A DNA stretch of 18,558 bases from NCBI GenBank assembly GCA_026770585.1, contig MU646317.1, positions 183,190 through 201,747 on the forward strand, written 5' to 3'. The notes under the pieces were generated by a model. That model was not told the DNA's origin and did not search any database. It saw only the letters and a list, made by a program, of their open reading frames with translations. The stretch is from Baffinella frigidus (taxonomy: Eukaryota > Cryptophyceae > Cryptomonadales > Baffinellaceae). The translations under genes and the position numbers were made by a program. Of the stretch, positions 13,608 to 18,558 are shown one piece after another (the stretch's first letter is position 1; each line of letters opens with the position of its first letter).

Positions 13608-16600
13608 CTACGCGTCGACGCCCCACATGGCGCCGAGCCTGTCCGCGACCAGCATCGCTGTGGGGTTCGCCAGAGCGCCTGCCCAGAGGTTAGGGGTTAG
13701 GGTTTGGGGTTTAGGGAGAGCCCCCAAGCAAAAGTCAACTTCATGGGTTGACTTTTGCATAGGCCGCCGCGCCTGCCCGATTGATGATATGAAATAAGAA
13801 AAGCGTTAAAAGCCCATACGAAAACCAACTCCTGGATGTTGCAGAGCATCCATGGATGTTACAGAGCGGAGTCCCCAATATAAAAGTCAACTGCCTGGGT
13901 TGACTTTTGCACATGCAGTTGACTTTTGCAAAAGCCGTTGAGCGCGACCCCGGACCGAGTCGGCGTGGATGTCAGGGTTGGGGGTTGGGGTTTTGGGGTT
14001 TTGGGGGTTTGGGGTGTGGGGTATGTATAGGGTTCAGGGTTTGGAGTTGAGGGTTCAGAGTTTAGGAGAGATAAAGTGAGTTTATTACGGATCGAAAGTT
14101 TCGAGTTGAGGGCTCGCAACCTGACGCAGACGTTCTTGGAGCCCTTTCTGGGAGCATCGCGCTCCCCGGGAGCAGAGAGGGCTGCAGGTTCTGCGAGACC
14201 TGCTTTAAAAGTGCCTTTTTAGGAAAGTGGCGGTATCAATACCCGGCCTCTCCCACGCCAGATTTGTACCAGAGGTCGCCGGAAATCGGCGACTCCTGGT
14301 ACAAAAGGTTGAAAAGTGCGTTTTCGGAATGAGGCCGGGCAGCTGCCCTCCCCGGGAGGAAGGACGCCTGCTGCTTCTGTCACACCTGCGTTTTTGGGTT
14401 TAGGGCTTAGGGTTTAGGGTTTAGGGTTTAGGGTTTAGGGTTTAGGGTTTAGGGTTTAGGGTTTGGGGTTTAGGTCTTAGGTTTTAGGTTTGGGGTTTTA
14501 GGTTTGGGGTTTAGGTTTTAGGGTTTAGGGTTTAGTGTTTAGTGATTAGGGTTGAGTGTTGAGTGGTGAGTGTTGAGTGGTGAGGGTTTAGGGTTTAGGG
14601 TTTAGGGTTGGGGGTTGGGAGTTAAGTGCGTTTTAAGAAAGAACCTGCTTTAACATTGCGTTTTAGGAAAGAGGCCTTTATCACGACGAAACTTGGCCGC
14701 CTTTTGGAGCGCCCGTCTCAACGGATTCTACGGCAAACCGCGATAGGTCACATGTACCTCGCTCTGCCTCACTCGGGCTGACCGACTATTCTCAAGTTAA
14801 CATGCTGGGCCTGCAGTACAAATCCGTCAACTTTGGCGTGGAAAAGAGCCCGGGCGCACGAAATCGGTGAGCGCAAATAGACCGCTTACCTCGAGTTCCT
14901 CGACTTTCCGGGAAAGCCTTTCAATTTTCTCCTCCATCGAGAGCAAGAGCGACTCCTCCGACCATCTATTCAACCCCCATAGGAAACCCCTAGGTCCCTA
15001 GGGATGTCCTACCGTAGGGTCCTACGGAATGAACATCCAAAGCTCCCAGACCCGAAATAAGCTGTTTCGGGTTGCTGGTGGTACCTCGAGTTCCTCGACT
15101 TTGCGAGAAAGCCTGTAACTGGTCGGCTGGAAGAAGACTATTCTCAAGTTGACATGCTGAGTGTACAGTACAAATTCGTCAACTTTAATGGGGAAAAGAG
15201 CCCGGTTTCACCATATTGGTGTGACCGAACAAATTGAAACCGGGATTGGTTACCTCGAGCTCCTCGACTTTGCGAGAAAGCCGGTAGATCGTCTCCTCCA
15301 GAGAGAGCAGCAGCGACTCCTCAGACCCGTCATCGTCCCCCACAGCCTTCCCTTTCTGCTTTTTCGGGTCGAGGTTAAATGTTTCGGGCCGCGCCAGGTC
15401 ATAAGTCGGATTTTCATTTTACTACACCATCTACGGGTAAAGTTCATTCTCACCAGGGAAACACGCCAAAAGTGTTGGGGATTGGAGCCCTTCGTGGGCG
15501 CTACAATGTTTTTTGTACCACGAAACACTTTTAGCGCGAAACGTTGCGTGTGAAATTCCCACTTGTGACATGGCGTGGTCTCGGGATTTTGAGGCTCAGC
15601 CGCACGGTGAAGAGGAGTGCGAGGCGACCTATCTCGGTTTGCCGTAGAATGCTATTCAGCTTTGCGGGGCTGATGACCCCAAGCTTGCGGCAGCTTACGG
15701 TTTCGGGTTCGAGTTTTGTGGGGCTCATAACCCCAAGTTCGCGGCAGCGGAGGCGCTGATTCGGGTTTCGTGTTTCGAGTTTCAGGTACAGGGTATTTTT
15801 TTTTTCGGTTTAGGATTCAAAAAGGCTGATAACCTCAAGGTCGCGGCAATGTTCGGGGTGACCTCATCTTCGCGGCCAGCGCAGGGCGTCTTACTCTGCC
15901 TTGAGTTTCGGGGTTCGGTTTCCGGTTTCCGGGTTTCGATTTTCGGGTTTCGACTTTCTCTTCTCAACGCCCTCCCAGGAATGAGGGTTCCGGAGGCTCT
16001 TCGCCTCCAGTTCGCGGCACCGGAGGCGCCACCGGCTTCGGGTTCCGGGTTCCGGATTCCAGATTTCGGGTTCTTGGTTCTTGGTTTCGGGTTTCGGGTT
16101 GAGGGGGCTCGCAACCTCAAGTTCGCGGCAGCGGAGCCGCCACCGCAGGGCGTCCTGCTCTGCCTTCAGCCGCCCGTTCACCTGACACAGGTTATGGGTG
16201 CCTCAGGTAACAGGTTATGGGGGGCCTCATTTCACAGGTTATGGGCGCCTCAGCTGAGGAATCAAAAGATTGGAGGCAGCAGAGGGCGCCTTGTTCTGCC
16301 TTGAGCCGACCGTTCACCTGGCACGGGGTTTTCTCTCGAGAGATTTTCGGTTATGCCTCACCGGCTATGATCCATCTGCAGGTTATGAGGCTCGACTCAA
16401 TCAAATCCGGCGTTTGAAGCACGCAGAAAGCCCGCCACCTGACATTTCGGGTTCTTGGTTCTTGGTTGAGGGTTTCGGAAGTGCTGAATGAAACCCTCAA
16501 CCAAGACGGAAATGAATTTCCTCACAGGTTACGGAAGCCTCATGTTATGGGATCCTCAGGTTATGGGAGCCTCAGCTGAGGAATCAAAAGAGGGCGGGGT

Positions 16601-18325
16601 GGGGCACCTGACCCCAGTAGGCGGTCTGAACCGCAGAGCAGAGAGGCACTCCGCCAACCTCTCAGGATTCGAGAGCCCGTGGCCCGCTTCGTACTCCCCG
16701 CCCCCAAACCCCAAACTCTCAACCCCAACCCCCAACCCTGGACCAGTGCTGGGAAGAGGCAACCCCCCACTCCCCTCTACGAAGCGAAAACAAACAAACC
16801 CGAAAGCCTGACCCCGAAGCTGGCCCCAGTAGGCGGTCTTGACGGCAGAGACGTGTCTCTCTGAGTGTCTCTCTGAGTGCCTCTCGAGACACTCTTGGAG
16901 AGTCTCTCTGCCGTCAAGAATCCTTCAACTGATCCGTTCGGGGCTGACCACCCCGCGGCCCGATTCTCCTCCTCAACTTCCTAAACCTTAAACCCTACAC
17001 CCTCGAACCCCTAACCCTCGAACCCAAAAGCCGGGGCATGCAGGCTGATAACGAGTGATGCAAAGAGTGGGCTCCTAGCTCCTGTTGGGAGACCTGGCCC
17101 CAGTAGGCGGTCTTGACAGCAGAGACGCACTCTTTCAACCGTTCGGGGCTCGTCAGCGCGCGGCTTGATTCGTACTCCCCGCCCCCTGACCCCAGCAGCA
17201 GCGTTAACTCGGTTGAGAGGAGCACTTAAGTGGACGCGACTCTGGTAGTTAACGTGTTTTACTACTAGTGTTGTAGAAAGGGTTGTAAAGCCCTTTGTTG
17301 TATTATTGTGATGCGCTCCTTCAACCGCGCCGGGCTCGTCAGCGAGAGGCTCGATTCTTACTCCCCGCCCCCTGGGAACAGCACCAACTCGGTTTAGGAT
17401 CCACGTCAGGTCATTTGTCGGAATTTCAGGTACAAGTCTTTTTCATTTTTTTGAACCCGCTTCGTGCTCTTGGCCCCCTGGCATGCGAAACACTCAGAGG
17501 AGGACTGAATTGGACGCGACTCGGTACCCGAACCGTACCCCCCGCCCCCTGTGCCACCCGGGAACAGCGTTGACTCGGTTCAGGAGGAGGGCTTAAATGC
17601 ACGCGACTCGGTACGAACGTGTGCTATTAGTGTTGTAGAAAGGGTTGTAAAGAGCCCTTTATTGGAATGCACTCCTTGAGGCGCTCGCGGGCTGATCGCC
17701 CCCCTCAAGGTCAAGAGGTGCGTTAGGGCTTAGGGGTTAGGATTGTGGGGCTAAAGAGAGTTAAGGGTGCGGCCCGCTTCGTACTCCCCGCCCCCTGGGA
17801 TCACTTAGCAGCTGCGGGGGACTTCACGGATACAGTCCATCTAAACGATTTGTACTAGAATCTTATCCATTACCCTGGAACCTAACCGGAATTTCACCTT
17901 GAATTCAAGGCGAAAAGGACTTCGGTCGCTGCCACGTGGAGAGCACCAACTCGAGTTAGGATCCCCCTTTCCTTATTTCGGCGGCCAACTTCTCTCCACA
18001 CCAACTTCTCTCTACCCCCTGGGAACAGCATCAACTCGGTTGAGGATCATATTAAACTTTTGCACCGGAGTCTAATATTAAACTTTTGTACCGGATGGCA
18101 TTAACCTTTTGTACCTGAGTCGCGTGCAAACAAGCCCGCCCCTCCCTGCAGCGTGAGCATCAGAATTAAACTGAGGCAGAGCTAGGCCACCGTACCCAGG
18201 TCATCTCGTGTGTGATGCCACTTGCCGGAATTGAACGGGTTGGGGTTGACCTGAAGACCCGCCACCCCACCCCCCACGGCCCGGGATGTTGTGGGTGTGC
18301 CGCCCTGATGCTTCCCACGACGCGC
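13608..18325 (-). CDS. Coiled-coil-rich protein of unknown function, 3' part of a multi-exon gene (partial)
   Basis: Six exons were assembled on the minus strand: 18325-18251, 17185-17094, 16181-16116, 15355-15254, 14199-14121 and 13678-13608 (stop TAG). Phase agrees at all five junctions (phases 1, 0, 0, 0, 1), total 485 nt or 160 complete codons. The second exon reads GEYESSRALTSPERLKECVS, the third VNGRLKAEQDALRWRLRCRE, the fourth SEESLLLSLEETIYRLSRKV: heptad-like leucines and charged residues indicate coiled coil. The last two exons (QPSLLPGSAMLPERAP and NPTAMLVADRLGAMWGV) are Pro/Ala-rich, then helical. I do not recognise the family. The first listed exon begins inside a codon, so upstream exons lie beyond the window. 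Each exon except the last has partial copies nearby, which supports the strand and boundaries. Missed exons are possible. Confidence 0.6.
13728..13758. repeat. Perfect 12-bp hairpin, GTTGACTTTTGC family
   Basis: GCAAAAGTCAAC and GTTGACTTTTGC are separated by a 7-base loop. A second hairpin at 13882-13908 uses a 10-bp version with another 7-base loop, and a lone GTTGACTTTTGCA follows at 13918. All lie in the last intron of the coiled-coil gene. Confidence 0.8.
14263..14305. repeat. Imperfect 19-bp hairpin
   Basis: TTTGTACCAG pairs with CTGGTACAAA (10 perfect pairs), and the stem continues as AGGTCGCCG against CGGCGACTC with two mismatches around a 5-base loop. It lies in an intron of the coiled-coil gene, between two copies of an AAAGTGCSTTTTNGGAA motif. 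Confidence 0.75.
14397..14615 (-). repeat. Telomere-like array in an intron of the minus-strand gene
   Basis: The plus strand reads TTTAGGG in about eight consecutive near-perfect units at 14409-14465, then degenerates to GGGTTTAGGTTTTAGG and GTGTTGAGTGGTGAG. On the sense strand of the coiled-coil gene it is C-rich, as in LCB2. Confidence 0.9.
14763..14853 (-). repeat. Dispersed repeat, inverted copy
   Basis: It reads TCTGCCTCACTCGGGCTGAC, then CATGCTGGGCCTGCAGTACA and AATCCGTCAACTTTGG, the reverse complement of the family core. Two more inverted copies lie at about 11035-11097 and 15136-15205; both lack the GAGGCAGAGC end. Confidence 0.55.
15254..15355 (-). other. Coiled-coil exon with heptad leucines, plus two partial copies downstream
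   Basis: The full exon reads KGKAVGDDDG, then SEESLLLSLEETIYRLSRKV and EELE, before a GAG|GTAACC donor. A second copy (14890-14966) reads WSEESLLLSMEEKIERLSRK and VEELE before GTAAGC. A third (15085-15125) keeps only YRLSRKVEELE before GTACCA. Reading the upstream exon at phase 0, the 14890 copy would hit a stop, so the 15254 copy is taken as the real one. Reading stays open upstream to NENPTYDLARPETFNLDPKK, but the only AG before the exon is at AAAAAGCAG. Confidence 0.6.
16116..16181 (-). other. Coiled-coil exon VNGRLKAEQD..., with about six partial copies
   Basis: The exon has a GTCAG acceptor and a GAG|GTTGCG donor and is phase 0 at both ends. Partial copies on the same strand: 16268-16317 (5' half with its own acceptor), 16004-16033 (3' half), 15867-15907 (stop codon and deletion), 15826-15847, 15726-15760 and 15668-15690 (last 5-8 codons). 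The copies diverge by substitutions and indels, so they are not a simple assembly duplicate. Confidence 0.6.
16838..16918. repeat. Nested inverted repeat made from an exon fragment
   Basis: CTTGACGGCAGAGA (16838-16851) is inverted exactly at 16905-16918. Inside it GAGTGTCTC (16863-16871) is inverted at 16886-16894. The outer arm is part of the exon at 17094-17185 (coding SAVK), so one arm is an exon echo in reverse orientation. Confidence 0.75.
17094..17185 (-). other. Exon GEYESSRALTSPERLKEC..., with multiple decayed copies
   Basis: This is the intact copy, with a GGGGTCAG acceptor and CCAG|GTCTCC donor. Related segments on the same strand: 16612-16705 (nearly full, frame changed near its end, no acceptor), 16812-16855 (3' end), 16925-16975 (broken), 17306-17372 (TAA replaces the Tyr codon), 17530-17560, 17663-17685 and 17770-17796, and about 18010-18035 (acceptor region only). 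Several keep the upstream intron context CAACCGAGTT followed by CTGTTCCCAG, so the acceptor region was copied with the exon. Confidence 0.55.
17172..17690. repeat. Tandem duplication of about 362 bp in the minus-strand gene
   Basis: AGTGTTGTAGAAAGGGTTGT + AAAG occurs at 17267 and 17629. CCCCGCCCCCTG with its GCGTTRACTCGGTT flank occurs at 17177 and 17539. The unit spans exon start, acceptor and upstream intron. It is diverged and contains the small AAAGGG...CCCTTT hairpin. Confidence 0.65.
18251..18325 (-). other. Most 5' visible exon of the coiled-coil gene, with an upstream echo
   Basis: A C-run acceptor (CCCCCCAG|GCGCG) opens the exon, which reads ASWEASGRHTHNIPGRGGWG and GGSS before TTCAG|GTCAAC. 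Phase 1 at its end fits the next exon. Part of it (GAAGC(C/A)TCAGGGCGGCAC, then ACCCACAACATCCC) recurs at about 18506-18550 at the window edge, so the real upstream structure is uncertain. Confidence 0.4.
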
Positions 18326-18558
18326 CTGGGGGGGGGGGGAGGGTTAGTTTTGGGGTTGGAAAAGTTTTGGGGTTAAAAAAAAAAGGGTTTGGAAAAAGGG
18401 TAGGGAAAAGGGTTCAGTTTGGGGGTGGGAAAAAGGGGTTTCTGGTTTCTGGTTTCGGGGGGGGGGTTGGTGTGTTAGGGTTGAGGAGGCATGCCGCCCC
18501 AGCGGGGGGGGGCCGGGGATGTTGTGGGTGTGCCGCCCTGAGGCTTCCCAGGGGGGGG

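Noticed and set aside
13608-13678. The minus-strand peptide LANPTAML looked like the NPTA(M/L)L motif of isocitrate/isopropylmalate dehydrogenases.
   Set aside because: The following residues do not continue as in that family, a stop comes after 13 more codons, and upstream exons in phase show no dehydrogenase motifs.
14890-14966. The second coiled-coil copy as an additional real exon placed after 15254-15355.
   Set aside because: Its acceptor phase does not fit the phase-0 end of the preceding exon and would give an early stop.
1-18558. That the window is a chromosome end because of its TTTAGGG/CCCTAAA content.
   Set aside because: Repeats are short, degenerate, of both orientations and confined mostly to introns between well-conserved exons.

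Overview
The window is nuclear DNA from a eukaryote, most likely a microalga or other protist. It is GC-rich, its genes are cut into short exons, and its introns are full of plant-type telomere-like repeats (CCCTAAA and variants). Nothing looks prokaryotic. The lineage cannot be fixed from the sequence: several algal and protist groups use TTTAGGG telomeres.

Three genes can be reconstructed by hand, and reading phase agrees at every proposed junction. (1) Plus strand, 950-10064: serine palmitoyltransferase subunit 2 (LCB2), the PLP-dependent enzyme of sphingolipid synthesis. It has 18 proposed exons and 689 codons. A complete catalytic core is followed by about 140 residues of unfamiliar C-terminal extension. 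(2) Plus strand, 11869-12585: a two-exon gene for a 138-residue protein with an acidic N-terminus and a C-terminal CX4CX4HX4C cluster. (3) Minus strand, 18325 down to 13608: the 3' part of a gene of at least six exons encoding a coiled-coil-rich protein of unknown function. Its 5' end lies beyond the window. Genes 2 and 3 converge.

The most striking feature is in the introns of genes 1 and 3. They hold many partial, variously decayed copies of the adjoining exons, often including the splice site itself. In LCB2, exons 3, 4, 5, 6, 7, 9, 10, 13, 14 and 15 have such echoes; in gene 3, exons for at least four segments do. Some echoes keep usable splice sites and would give early stops. Two copies of LCB2 exon 13 end in a TAA supplied by a CCCTAACCC repeat and would make a normal-length LCB2 without the extension. 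The repeats are mostly C-rich on the sense strand of each gene, so they could serve as branch point (CTAAC/CTAAA) and pyrimidine tract.

Other content: a palindromic MITE-like element in two copies, one of which ends at the LCB2 exon 2 acceptor; a second element with terminal inverted repeats (11180-11409); a five-copy dispersed repeat of about 70-100 bp; several hairpins; minisatellites and simple repeats. Regions 1-949, 10065-11868 and 12586-13607 hold no gene I can support beyond the weak candidates listed.
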